Source: Holacanthus passer (Eukaryota; Chordata; Actinopteri; Pomacanthidae). From it: a DNA stretch of 64,000 nucleotides. The DNA is taken from the NCBI GenBank assembly GCA_025331565.1, contig JAFREQ010000015.1:6717501-6781500 (forward strand), read 5' to 3'. Of this stretch, positions 47,401-59,984 are shown one piece after another. Position numbers and translations under genes: made by a program. How positions within the stretch are numbered: position 1 is the first letter of the stretch; each line of letters starts with the position of its first letter. Under the pieces are notes generated by a model. It did not search any database, was not told the origin of the DNA, and was given only the letters and a program-made list of their open reading frames with translations.

Positions 47401-50400
47401 CACAGTCCCGTCTCTGTTTCTCTTCTCAAAAAGAAATACTCAACACTTTTACGTTCTGTGTTGGCATCATTCTCAAGACTCCCTCTTTCTCAAAAAGAGA
47501 AAGAAAAAATCCACACTGGCTGATCTGCAACTGAATGCAGACTCTATGCTTCATTAAAGCCTCTTTCTCTGTTGGCACCCACATTGTGATCCTCCAATAT
47601 TAATTCAAAGGACAATTAATGAATGCAGGCCAACTTTGAAGTAATGGGCCGGGGTCTTGCCCCGAGCCGGCCCCTCGCCGCTGATGTACTCTCCACATTC
47701 TCCCCACTAACCCCAGAGACACTGTGAAGTGACTGAAAGAGAAGCAATGAGCAATGGAAGGTCAAGGAGAGGAGCCCCAGTAGAAAAAGAACTCTCTATT
47801 TCCTTGGAAGTATTAGCCAAGCAAAACTCTGTGATGGGGAGGATAAAGGAGTGTGAGGAGAAAAGGGTCGGGGGCGAGGGGACTCTGCAAAGAGGAGCAC
47901 AATGGGATAGTTAATTGAGTAAAGCCAGACAGCGTTGTCAATCACTTAACTTTGTTTAGCCTCAGTTTTTGTGGAGCTGTTTCGTCCAGCACATTGCACA
48001 TTATGGACACGCCAGCACAACTCTGGTGCTGTTTTGATTAATGTCTTTTTTTACCTCTTTGAACAAAGAAATCCACTTAAAAAAAGGAACAAATTTAGGA
48101 TATAAGATTTTTAAAAATATTTTTTCGATGTTACAGCATTTATTTCCTATATTTGTCAAACACACGCGTTAAAATGACAATAAAATCAAATCTCATAAAA
48201 CCAAAAGAAGCACACCACAAGTGAGTGTTATTAGAGTTTAAAAAAAAAAGAAGGTGTGGAATGTGATGATTGCTTCTCTCTCTGTTGAGTGAAGTTTTGT
48301 TGCAGGGTCAGTGGTGAGGCCGTCCTCGCTGCAGCGCTGTGCAGTAGCTGTGAAAAGGTCAGGGGCTAACCTAGGGTCACTTGACTGTTAAAACTATCAG
48401 ACCCCAGGAAAGGGAGGTTACAATAATGTTTGGGAAAAGATGACAACTGACCGACTCCCTAATATCAGAACGGTGAGTCAGTGCTGGCTGAATAACCTAC
48501 ACTTTAAGATTTTTTTGATCTGCTATGTGACATGAAGCACAAGTTTTGCTGTTATTCTGGTTCTGGGTGTCTGTCTGGTCTAACCAGGCTGGTCTGAGGT
48601 GGATCTCTGCTGGTTAGTCTCCATTTGACTGGAACGTGCGGCAGACTGGCCTGTTGCTTTGCCCCTGCGTGGCTTCTGTGCCGTTGCTTTGTCCGTGCCC
48701 CGAGGGTGGAAATGCCACCGTGAAACTGTCACCTAACTGCACCGCGGTGGAACTAAATAATAACCACCGCACACTGGGCACACATAATAGCCATGAAGGG
48801 CCATTTGTGGCTTTTTGTCACTTCACCAATATTAGACAGAGATACATCTTTCAAAGTCATATCGCCAGCTATTTCTTTGTCCGTTAAGTGCCAACCTCCT
48901 GCGCACATTTGCTCCGTTTCTTTTTCTGGCCATCACATCATCATCTCCCTCTCTCTTTCTCTCTATCTACCCCCCCTCTCTTTTCCCAGGCAGCTGCAGG
49001 TTCCTGGGGGCTCTTTAGCAAGTCAAGTGAGCAGCCCACTCGCTCCCATTTTTCCCTTAACTGTTAACCCCAGCTGAGCCCATAAGCTGTCAGTTAACTA
49101 TTCTTTCCCTCCAGTGCATCTGCTCGCTCTGGCTCTATGTGGCATGCCACTATTTTATTCAGTGGCCCACTCGCACTATGCTCTGCGGCCTGAAAGGGCC
49201 AGATCTACTTCCCTGGGCAAATAACTAGTTCATTTGTCTCTTCTGCCCTTTGTTTTGTGTTGCAAACACATGTCACCAGCTCAATTACCTTCTCTATTAA
49301 CAGCCCCTGGAGGAAGGGCTAGCCAGCCCCTACCGAGGGAAGACTATAAACTGGCCCATATGCTCCGCTTCTCTTTCTCTTTCTCACTGAGGCACTTCAT
49401 CCCTTTCCCTTCCTTTCACTCTTTCTCAGTCTGCTGTTGCTTCTGTCCCTTCCTTACTTTAATATCAGTTTTGCGTCTCTCTCGCTCTGTCTCTCTTTCA
49501 CCCTTTTGCCGTTTCAGGCTGCATGTGTGAATTTGGTGTGCTCATACATGGATGTGTGCGCCTGTGCACGTCTCTTCATATTAACATCTCCTGAACGGAT
49601 GGGAGGGGGATGAATGCTTGGCAAGGCGAGCCTGAGGCCGATGCAGACTATGCGGTAAACAAGAGCAGTCTCTATTCCCGCGGTTGGAGTCCCCCCCTTG
49701 GTTTTTTTTGGCCTGTTTGAGGCACCACTGCTGCAGGTGAAGCTAATGGAATTGGACGTTCCCCAAGTTCACATCTGTGACCCTCTGGAGTTTATCTTCC
49801 CTGCCTGTCAGTCTCCTCTCTTGATCGATAGATGGTTGCGTTTGCCTTGAGTGGTCGGCCTGTAGCGCCGTCTTTTTTCCTGCTGATCTTTGAGTGTGTG
49901 TGCACAAACACACCTGTAAATGCACTTGTTTGATTTTCTCTGATCAGGAAAAGGAACCTGTTGAATTCACTTGTTGAATACTCTAAACTGTGCTGAATGC
50001 TACCCAGCAAACTTTGTTGAATAAAGGATCCGCCATCCACTCTGCTATCTAAACTAGCTTGTTATTAGTTTATTAACCTACATCTTGCTTTGTTTGAAAG
50101 GTCTGTTTTATGGATGATTCTGCAGCAGCCCCAATTTCCGCTTGAGGGATAATAATCTATCTTTCTATTAAGACTCTTGTCAGAGCCACAGCCAAACTGT
50201 GAGCAGCTATGGAGCGTTTTCAGCTCCCTGGCGCTTTAGCTGCAGCGTAAAATTTGATTTGGGTGTTTAAGTAAGGAGGTCGAGGCCTCCCTTTGTGTGT
50301 TTAGTATCCTCTTTTGCCGTTTGTTGCGGGGAATGTGTGGGAACAACCCTCTCCAAGTCCGCTTCTGCAATCAGCGTGCCTTAAAATCGATCCACGGCGG

Positions 50401-53400
50401 CGTAAGGGCCTTGTTTGAAAATGTCAAAGATGTGGATGCGGCGACGGCTGAGCACAGAGAGAGAGAAGTGAAGTAAAAGGATGAGATGGAAGGGACAGGT
50501 CCACTTTTAAGAATGACCAGCACCCCCCTAATTCTCCTCAGCTTGGCTCCCCACACCCCTTCCCCAGCATCTTCTTCAGGTGCCTTCAGCCTCCCATCTC
50601 CTCTCCATGTCAACCTCCCCCATCCCCCCAGCTCGGTGCCCCTCAGGCCGTGGAGGGAGGGGATGAAGGAGTGCTCCCCTGCTGTGCCCCTCCACAGCCC
50701 CCAGTGGCCCTTCTCTGGACCCCTTTGTGCCTCCCTCCCACCCTTCATTCCCCCACTCAGCAGCCCCTGGCCCTGCAGCCCCCCATCTCACCCTACAGCC
50801 CCCCCCACTCCCCTGCTGGGCAGGTGACAGGCCCCTGAATGCGGGCCCGGGCGTCCCTGATGGCTCCTACAGATGGAGCGTGGTAATCGGCCCAATAGAG
50901 CCCTGCCACAGGCTTTTCCCTGCTAAGATACAAAGGCTTGGCCACATCACTTCCAAAAAAAAAAAAAAAGACAGAGAGCGAGAGAGGAAGAGTGCAAAAG
51001 AGAAAGTGCGAGCCAAAGGATGACAAAAGCAACACTGTCATTTGCCATTAAGGGAGCGTCTGTGACGGAGTGTTTTCTCTGTACTTACTAATAATAAAAA
51101 CAGCGAAGGGGGGGTGGGGGGCAGATATAAAGGGGGCAAAGGAGGAGAGATCCACCCCCACCCTGCAGTTAACATGAGTTACAGTGCCAATGGGGAACTT
51201 TCTCCTCTGAGGAGTTTTATGAGCTCTCCTTCCCTCCCTCAGGAATCTTTTCATTTCTGCGCCGTCATTGGTTCTCTGTCTTTTTCTTTCTTCCTCTGTT
51301 CCTCCGTCATTAAAATCGTAATGGCATTGCACGTTACTTAGCTTGCTGTTTCATGCAGTCTTCTCCTTTAGTGTTGCTTACGTGCTGTTTAATGGAAGTT
51401 GCACTTACTAATCCCAACAATATTGGTGTTTTAAAAAGTGTTTATAGGAAAAGTATCAAGTTTTATTTTCACGCTGTGTGGCCTTCTCCTTGTGCCCGTT
51501 GTATTATAAAAATTTGCTCCAACTGGTCTCAGGCCACATCCTTACCTAAACAAACCACATCCAAAACCCATAGTGCACGTTCCAGGAGTATTTAAGCATC
51601 CAGCCAATCCTCTGTGAGCCTTTATGCCAGCGTGGCGCCCTTGGTTCAAATGTAATAAAGAGCTCTTCTCAGCATCAGAAACTTGTGTGCCGGCGGTCCA
51701 CGGCGCAGCAGCATTCCCAGGGAGCAAATCCGTGTGTAATGCCTGGTCAGACGCACACTGGCAACCGGCACAAACATTTCCTGCTTGGCTCCAGAGGCTC
51801 CAGAGGCAAGGGGAGATCCCTGCTACCCCCCTCCATGTCTGACTTGGCACTTTTTAATTAAAGCTTTAAATCTGGAGGGTCGACCGGGGGAAACAGACAA
51901 GCTTCAGTCCTCGGCCGAAGCCTTTCTGTTGCTCCACACCTGTCTCTCCGCTTTGGAGCCTCTTATTTCTTCTGTCTCAGTTTAGGTGTTTGCCGCACGG
52001 CCTGAGTGTCGAAAAGATGCAGTGAACCTTCCTCATGAGGTTTAAGAGGTCCCTCTCAGGCGGATTTGGGAGTGGATTCCAACTCTTTCTGTCTTGTGTC
52101 CATCTGTGTTTGACACATTGTCATGGACTGCGTTCATTGAGTGAAAGCCTGTAGCCCAGACGCAGCAGATGCATGTTTGTGAGCGTGCGTATGACTGAGA
52201 AAGAGATGGGGGGATTGCAGACATGTAATGGCAGACAAAGGCAGGCTGTCACGGTAGCTTGTGGAGCCTAATCATTATTTAATAGACGGGTAACCTCCCC
52301 CCAAAATGCAGCAATAGTCCTCTGTCTCTGGTCTCAAGCCTTCATTGATTCCCTTCTTCTGCTGAATTAGATCCCAATAGCTGTCTCCCAGTTACCCAGT
52401 CGCTCTCTCCTGCCCTCAACTGAACAAACAGATTAAGAAGCACCTGCAAAAGGCTGCCCGGTCTTCGCTGTGGGACCCTATCGGTATAACGCACAGCATG
52501 GCTAAGACCGGGAGAGACACAGTGTCCCAGGGAATAGATGCCCCGGAGGGATCTAGTCCTCTTTAATCCGTGTTCAAGCAGCTTCTGGCTTTTGATCCCC
52601 TCAGGAACCAGTGAGGAGTTTAAGAGAGCAGGAGGACACAATCCAAAGTTGCTCTGTACCATGTGTTGTACTCAGCATAATCTATTGTCTCGGCTCTGTC
52701 TATTGTCCCCCAGCTTAGTATTTACCCCAAAGTTTCATTCTGCATCAGCCTGACTCCTCTGAATGTCGAAGTAAGGGCCCGTTTGTTTTTCGCATTTCCA
52801 GCCAGTCACTCGGACGAGGGCTCTGACGTGGACTCGGAGCCGGGCCTGCCCCTGAAGAGGAAGCAGCGCCGCAGTCGGACCACCTTCACGGCGGAGCAGC
52901 TGGAGGAGCTGGAGAGGGCCTTCGAGCGCACGCACTACCCTGACATCTACACGCGGGAGGAGCTGGCTCAGCGGGCCAAATTGACGGAGGCTCGAGTTCA
53001 GGTTAGAAACACACGCGGACCCAAGCTTGACAGCGGAACAGTGCGTCGGTCTGTCATTGATCTGTGTCATGTGGTTGTTAAATTGCCTTGGGATGTTGCC
53101 ACACATTCCTCACAGCCATTAGACATGTGCCCCCGTGTCCGACCCCCCCCTTCCCCTTCTTCGCAAACACAGACAGACACCACAGATACACTGCGCCCAC
53201 TGTGTATGAAGACAGATTTCTATTTTTGCCAGCCTCTTTTGCCAAAATGGGCTGTGTAAAAAATCCCAAAATAGATGCCTGATGTAGATAGTGTGCTAAT
53301 ATAGGCTTTAACAGCTGTAACCCTCTGGCGTTCGCCTCTGAACCCTGTGACTTGCAGTAGCACACAAAGATGTAATGTCTGTGGTTTCACTGCACGCTCC

Positions 53401-56400
53401 AGATGTTAAGATCTCTATCAGTTCAGCTCCCTGTAATGGGTCAGCCAGGCCTATCTCTCACACACACACACATACTTGCACACTCACAAATACAGATGAC
53501 CATACATGTACTGCACAAGTGAGCTTATTCTATTGGGATAAATAAACACTAAAAACTTGTCTCTTTTAATTTCTCAGGTGTGGTTCAGCAACAGAAGAGC
53601 CCGGTGGAGGAAGCAAGCAGGAGCCAGTCAACTGATGGCGTTTAACCACCTCATCCCCGGTGGTTTCCCTCCATCGGCCATGTCTGGGCTGCAGCCCTAT
53701 CAGCTGTCTGACAGCCCCTACACTCCTACTTCTATAGCTCAAGGTGGGTTCAGCTGAACACACACAAACATGCTTTAAAATTGACGCTTTGAAATGAGCA
53801 ATGCTTTTTGCACATTTGGTGACAAAATGGGATTTGAAGTATGAGCGTTTGATTCTCAGCAGCCTCTGAGCAGCCCAGCACAGTCCACCGACCGCAGCCC
53901 CTGCCCCCCACCTCCGTGCACCAGAGCGGGCTCAGCTCGTCGGCGGGCTCCCAGGACGGGAGCTCCGCGTACTGCCTGTCTTCTGGACGTCACGGCTTCT
54001 CAGGATACTCGGACAGCTTTGTGGCCCCGGCAGGACACACCAACACTGTCAACCCCACCATCAGCAACAGCCTCTCACCACAGGTTCGCCTCCACATTCT
54101 TTTTTAAAATACACACAAAAAACTATGAATATCTGGAAACCTACACATATATTCTGTCTCAAACAAGCACACACGCCCATCCACACACATTCTGTATGTC
54201 ATCACACCAGGAAACAGGACACCAATAGTTCTTCATGGTGTTTATGAAATGCACCATATGCAGGGATAATGATGTGTGCGACCTCGGAGGTGTCATTGCA
54301 GTGACATTGATGAAAACCTTGTTAGGCTAAGAAACACGGTAGCTTTTCATTTTTGTTTATTCTGATGGGTTGTTTGATGAATTTAAAATGTGGCAAACGT
54401 CAGTCTTTGGGGAGGGAAAAAGGACCAGACATGAGGAAGGATGTATGGATGTCGGATGATGACACAAATCAAAACTGAAAAGACAATTATGGTCGATTAC
54501 ACAGTCATCAGTGTCCATCGGTGGCTCCCTACCAGCCCAGAAGATGGACTAACAGGCGGAAAACGAGCTTTTAACCGCCACAAAGGGTGGCCGGCCCACA
54601 TGCAATGCATGCTGGGTACTAATTCCCATGAGAGAGAATCTCAGACTCCTGTCAGGCACAGATAAAAAACCGCCTCCGGCAGGTTTGTTACTATGTGAAT
54701 GCCTGAGGATGTATATATATTGAAAAAAGCCGATCTTTGTTGTGGCTGCCAGGGTGCACGGTCAGAGAGTGGTAGGTGGCACCATTGTGGCTGAAGGTAT
54801 AATTGACTGCTTTGATATGTGAGCTCTAGTTATGGACTACAATTTCTTGTGTCTTCCCCAAGAACCAGCCACTATTTACTTTTAAAACGTTATTCTTTGG
54901 GTATTTTTATTGCCATTGGACAGATGAAAGCATAGAGAGACGGGGCCGAGTGAAGATGACATGAGACAAACTGCGTGTCATTGGTTGATGGTTTCAATCT
55001 GAGCCAACTTCTCGAACTCTCAGTTTGTGCTTCAGTCAATGACTTTGTCAAAGCATATCTGGTATGCAAACCTGGCCCTGCTGTAACTGAGTGCATGGCT
55101 GTGGAGTGAGTTCACACACCCACAGGGTCACTGAGTGACTTTAACTCCAATAAAGAGGCCAAAGGTGCCGTGGCCTCATGGATGGTTTCAGCATTAACCT
55201 CAGTGGGCAGCTCCGTACAGGACGGACATCTCATCTCGTGCCTGGAATGTTTTCTCAGTCTGGAATTGCAATCACAGACTGTTCCAGTGTCTTAATTGAT
55301 TGGAATGAAGTAATCTATCCCCTTGTAACAAAGTGTGTAATTTATGCAAATGACTCACTTTGTTGGCTAATTTGTTTTAATTCATGTACTCATTGCAGCT
55401 GTTTGAATGTATATTGCGATACAGTTTTCTCTATTTCGGACGAGGATAGAATTAATTCCCTGATTTTAACTTAATAAGAGGGAGGAAATGAGAATTGATT
55501 AAATTCTATGACATTGATAGTTAATACACCAAGACCTCTCTGCACTTAGAAAACTTTACGGCTTCAATTTTCTTGGCCGGCTCCGCAGCTTGGTCCATTT
55601 TGTGTTAAATCCTCCCTGGAATTATCTGGTTATCTCTACTCCAAATCTGTCTATAAAAGCTACTCTACTCTATCTACTATTCTGTATCCATCAGGAGATT
55701 CAGAGGTTCACTTAGCTCCAGATATGGTCACATTAGAGCACCGTGGAGTTTTGATATGGATAAGGTTTACTTTAGATAGGTGATATTCTTGTCTGAGCAG
55801 TTAGCTGTGTATTCAGAGCTTCAGTCAGGCCGGTGGTTTCCCTGTGGTGCTGGATCTCTGGCGTCTCACTGCTGATCTGGTGCATACCAAAGGAACCCTT
55901 TCTCACCAAGGAAGCGAGCGGCCGGGATTTGCACCCCCCTGAGACCTAATCCCCGGAACAACCTCAAAACAGACACCATCGGGAACTGCTGCCGTTTCGG
56001 TTGCAGACAGAGAGTGTGTGCGTGAGACAGACACAGAGCCTCCGACACAAACATGGACTCACAAATACGCACCACAGCAACTACTGTTTGCACATATGAG
56101 CAGGAATATACAACATATGGGACATTGTGAGGAGACGTGGAAAAACAATTTCATGAAGCCACCAGAATACTTTTTCATATTTATCAGCAATAATTTAATT
56201 CATTGAACCTTTTAAACAAAAATTCTTCTGATGTTTTAAGGAGAGGACACGTTTACCTGTTTTAAAGCAGTAGAAGATTTTGACTGAATCAAAATGGAAC
56301 ATTAAATATACTATAAATTCTCTAATTCTTGTGGAGTCTGTGTGCACCAGACATTGGTATTTCGCAGTATATCACACATCTTTAGCAGCGAGAGAAATAG

Positions 56401-56771
56401 TGGTTTGGTGGTAGGCCGCATTGATGTGTTCGTCAGATGTGTGAGGTCAGATCACTCTGACAGACCAACTGTAAATTACATGCATTAAAGACACCTGAGG
56501 TTGTGTGTACGTGTGTGTATGTGTGTGTGTGTGTGTGTGCCAGCTGGCTGCCAGTTGGGTCTTTCCAGGTTATTTTCAGTGTGTTTGGTTTTGTGTTCTG
56601 CTTTAGCTCCTACATGGACTGTAACTCTTGTTCTCTCTTTAACTTCAATTTTCAGACATTTTCATGACTTTGCTTCTCACGCAAACCTGTGTGCAGCTGT
56701 TCACGATGTATCACTGATACCTCCACACCCCCGACATCAGAGCAAAAAATGCTTATATTACACTCGGCCGT

Positions 56772-56816
<45 letters not shown>

Positions 56817-58964
56817 CTGTTAAATACACAATTCCACACGTAGGAGAGGTAGCGCTCACACACATACACAAACACACCCTACTCCTCGTTCCCACCCTTT
56901 GGCCTCTTCACCCCGGCCTCACAAGGACACGGTGATTTTAGGGCATCAAGAGAACGTGAGAGAGGAAAAGAGACAATAAGAGAAAGTTCTGAAAAGGACA
57001 TCAATGGATGCATACAAATCTGATTGAATTCCACTTAAAACACATCACATTCTCAAAAATGTATTGTTTAAATGTTTTTTTTATCTTTATTTCTTCTCCA
57101 TCTATTCCATTTGTGACCTGATGCTATAAGCCCAAAGCGTCACGATACCAAAAAAATATAAGCGAAAAAAATATCGTCTCCATCCATAAATTTGACAGGA
57201 TACCTCTAACAGAAACCACTGGTTGGATAAAGGGTTGAACTTTTTAGCCATCAGCTCCTCAATCAGTCAAGCAGAGTAAAGGGAAACCACATGTGTGAAG
57301 GAAGCCAGTAATAATGTTTTTCTGACAGTGAACAAGGAGAGAGGCCTGCGCTTTAGCCCACCTGAGTGGAGAGGAACAGTTGATTGTAGTAATGTCAGAT
57401 TTTAGGAAATTGGATTTGTATTTTTCATTTATAAAATTTGAATTTAAGGGGAGATCTCAAGAGTCACCATTTTGTGATATTTTTTGATTGATATGGTGCA
57501 ATAAGAAAAACTTTGGTCTTTTCTAACCACCCAGCTTTCCTCCATGTCTCCCCTCAGGTAATGGGCCTACTGAACCCAGGTGGAGTGCCTCATCAGTCCC
57601 AGAGCGACTTTGCCCTGTCCCCACTGACCGGAGGCCTGGAGCCTAACGGGGGCATGGCTGCCAGCTGTCATGGTTCCCAGCGCCTGGAGGCTCTACCGGG
57701 TCTGACCAGTATGCCCACCCTGCCTAGCACCCAGTCTTACTGCCCACCTTCCTACACCTCCCCCGCCTACGCCATGGACCACCATCCATCCTACCAGTAC
57801 GGGCAGTACAGTCAGAGCAAGGTATGCTTGAATGTGTTTACTTAACTGGTGTTTTCATACTGATTTAGGGGTCTTTAATTTCTCTATCAGAATTTAAATG
57901 ATCTATAATTGATTAGAGGTTATGTCCTTCTGTAACCCCTGATTTTCTGTTTTCAAACCCACGTTAATTGCGCAGACCCCTCTGATGAGCGGGCTTCTCA
58001 AATCACCCCACGCTGTCCTGAAATTACATGTACGTCCCTCAGTTTACATTACCGTCATCAGGCTGTCCACGTGGCCTGATGCGGAGGCATGTCCGGGTTT
58101 TATCCCGACACGCACATTTTTCCCTCGCTGTCCTTTCATGACCCCGCGTGATGAGCCTGCCCATCAAACCCTCAGCGTAGCTCACCTAGCCATGTAATGA
58201 CCCCTGTGTAACAAAGATAGCCGGCCGAATGAAAGGAGCCACTTCCCAAAGCGTGTTTGACAGGAGGGAGGGGGCCGAGGCGGCGTGTTGTTGGGGCTGA
58301 TCTGAGGTACACTACCACATGTTGACTGGCCCATCAGTGGCAACATCTTGATGTCATTAATTTAGCCGGTCCTCGGAGAGACCCACTTGTAGCATTTGGG
58401 GGTTTCGGTGAAAAGCGTGTGCGTCAATGTGTATACGTGAGCGCAGGCATGTATGTGTGTGTGTGTGTATAAAAGGAAGGTAAGGGGCTCTTTAACAGGG
58501 GGCGATTATGGCCCTTGGCAGGCCAGGATTAGAACCATGTGTCCCACTGGAGGTCAGATTTAGAGTTGTTATTGATCAGTGGAGCAGAGCCAGAGATCCA
58601 GGCTAAGGCTCAGTCTAGGGCCAGTTTTACCAACCACATTAGGTTCAAAGAAAGTCTAAGGAGATTCCCAAAGCTCTTCACCTGTTTTCTGAGTTTTATT
58701 ATCCAACCTAGGACCCCAGTTTCCACTCTCACCTGCTCTCATCTGCTCTTAAACACCTCTTCCTCCTTTCACCTTCTTCACCTCTCATTTAACATCGCTT
58801 TTTTGCTATGTTGACCATCAGAGGATTTAAGCAGTTAAAGATGAAGAAAATGCAAAGAATCTCTTTAACCCACCTCCTTCTGTCTTTCCCTGCTCTCCTC
58901 AGGTGCCTTTCATTATATGAAGCCCCCAGTATGGCCGGAACAGGAGGCTTCCCGGCCGGTCTGA
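42187..58964 (+). CDS. pax3: Paired box protein Pax-3 (9 exons, 501 aa by the preferred model)
   Basis: Transcription factor for neural crest, dorsal neural tube and muscle precursors. Exons: 42187-42271, 42856-43091, 43499-43628, 43862-44005, 52802-53001, 53578-53743, 53860-54083, 57558-57816, 58903-58964; the total of 1506 nt is an exact frame. Residues ~34-160 are the paired domain ([39 protein letters not shown]). The octapeptide HSIDGILG is at 189-196. Residues ~220-279 are the homeodomain, with [12 protein letters not shown] in helix 3 and Ser at the paired-class position 50. The Ser/Pro/Thr-rich tail contains [13 protein letters not shown] and ends SAFHYMKPP..., like the SAFHYLKP end of mammalian PAX3d. 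PAX3 rather than PAX7: [27 protein letters not shown] without the PAX7 insert, and synteny. Odd points: a very acidic run (DDEEEDDE) after the paired domain and a GC donor after exon 8. Confidence 0.95.
44112..44152. repeat. (AAT)n microsatellite
   Basis: About 13 ATA/AAT units just after pax3 exon 4. Confidence 0.95.
46400..46620. promoter_or_regulatory. Candidate regulatory block a in pax3 intron 4
   Basis: Repeat-free segment containing GTAATAATTGGTTTCATTGA, a TEAD-like GCATTCCAAC, AACAATCTGCTG and CTATTGTCCGG (SOX-like). Motif richness suggests an enhancer; conservation is untested. Confidence 0.3.
47324..47400. repeat. (TAGA)19 microsatellite
   Basis: Uninterrupted array of about 19 units in pax3 intron 4. 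Likely hypervariable. Confidence 0.98.
47510..48040. promoter_or_regulatory. Candidate regulatory block b in pax3 intron 4
   Basis: Contains CATTGTGATCC, CCAATATTAATTCAAAGGAC, AATTAATGAATGCAGG, GCAATGAGCAATGG and TTGTCAATCACTTAACTTTG (TGTCAATCA-type PBX/MEIS-like). The sequence is unique-looking and much less AT-rich than its flanks. Candidate for the intronic neural-crest enhancer; inference only. Confidence 0.35.
54084..57557 (+). other. pax3 intron 7 (3.5 kb)
   Basis: No coding frame supported. Contains a (GT)n stretch at about 56501-56540 and a (CA)n array at 56772-56813, with unique-looking sequence from 54440 to 55500. Confidence 0.6.
56772..56813. repeat. (CA)n microsatellite
   Basis: About 21 CA units in pax3 intron 7. 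Confidence 0.97.
57817..57845 (+). other. Alternative pax3 C-terminus by reading into intron 8
   Basis: If exon 8 is not spliced, the frame runs on as S-KVCLNVFT and stops at 57843-57845. Mammalian PAX3c arises the same way (reading five codons into intron 8). A canonical GT donor at 57822 would instead join to VPFII and a stop. Both are short tails. Confidence 0.45.
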
Positions 58965-59984
58965 CATTCATCGCCAGAGAACACCCCCAGCCCCCGAGGA
59001 CAGCGAGAGAGAGAGAGGTTGTGTGGGTGAAGGGGTTTTTTCTCCTTCAGCAAGAGGAACCAGTTGAGATGGAGGTGCAGTGATGGCGATGGAGGGGGTT
59101 GACCGGAATAATTAGGACCAAAGGCGCAGCCTCTCCTGTTACCTGGCAATCGCTTTGCTTGTGCGTCACGTCATGCTCCAAGGACCAAGCACGGTTCGTC
59201 GTCCATGCTTAAAGAGGAAAAAGAAGAGGGGTGGAGAAAGGGGAGTAAATACATTCAAGATTGTGCATTTGATTTTTGTAATACATGGCAGAGATGCAAG
59301 TTGAGGCGGACTTGGTTAACCCCCCCGTGCTTCTCTTCATCACAATGTCTTAGGAAAATAATATTTACTGTACATTGATGTGATTCTTGCATAAGACATT
59401 GGAGATGAAAATGTGACTACACCAGGAGAACCAGCAGAAAGGCCTGAAATGAGGCGGAGTGGAGTCATAATGAAACCACTGCAACCCAAAGAAAGTGCAA
59501 TACATTCATACCTCATGTGATGTAAATTAACACGGATCAAATGCCCCTGATTATACCCTCAAACGTGCGCTCTCTCTTTTTAATGTCATCAGTTTTGGGC
59601 CGTGTGCATTGATCAATCAGGGGAAAATCATCGAGCGATGAGAAATAGCAAGCGTAGTCGTGATGTCATGAAGCCAAAAAATTCTCTGCCAGTGAATGCA
59701 TTATTCAGTTTGACAGTTATTTTTTTTGCATGTGTTAAATTAGTTTTCACCAGGAACTTGCAAACATTAGTTCCATTTCTTATTTATTTAGTGTTGTTCA
59801 AGTGTCTCTTCTGTGCGTCTTAATTATTAAGCGCTCTTACAGTAAGTGCTTAACTAAGTCTTACACGATGTTTATTATACATGTTTTTTTCCTTTTGTAT
59901 AATTTTCAGTTACATTGGCATAAAATGGTTTTTGTTGTAAGAAGTTTTGTGTACAATACAGCACTATTTACTATTTATAATAAA
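58965..59984 (+). terminator. pax3 3' UTR and polyadenylation signal
   Basis: About 1 kb after the stop with no other gene, ending at AATAAA (59979-59984) in an AT-rich context (ctatttataataaactg). This is the best candidate end of the pax3 transcript. There is no direct evidence of use. Confidence 0.5.

Larger units (their letters stand above)
44006..52801 (+). other. pax3 intron 4 (8.8 kb), largest intron
   Basis: No coding frame supported. It starts AT-rich with AAT and T-run repeats and carries a GATA microsatellite at 47324-47400. Long non-repetitive, balanced-composition stretches at 46400-46620, 47510-48040 and 50150-50420 are typical of conserved regulatory DNA. Intron 4 of mammalian Pax3 is known to hold a neural-crest enhancer. 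Confidence 0.6.

Noticed and set aside
50371..50827. Frames of 113-125 codons on both strands in pax3 intron 4
   Set aside because: Pro/Ser-rich on one strand and Gly/Glu/Arg-rich on the other, from a CCC/CTC-rich stretch. No family resemblance.
56501..56935. 144-codon frame around GT and CA arrays
   Set aside because: It reads through two microsatellites (Cys-Val and Thr-His runs) and lies in pax3 intron 7.
42856..58964. Assigning the paired-box gene to pax7
   Set aside because: The homeodomain and linker residues, the SAFHY-type end and the neighbours acsl3/scg2/ap1s3 all point to pax3.
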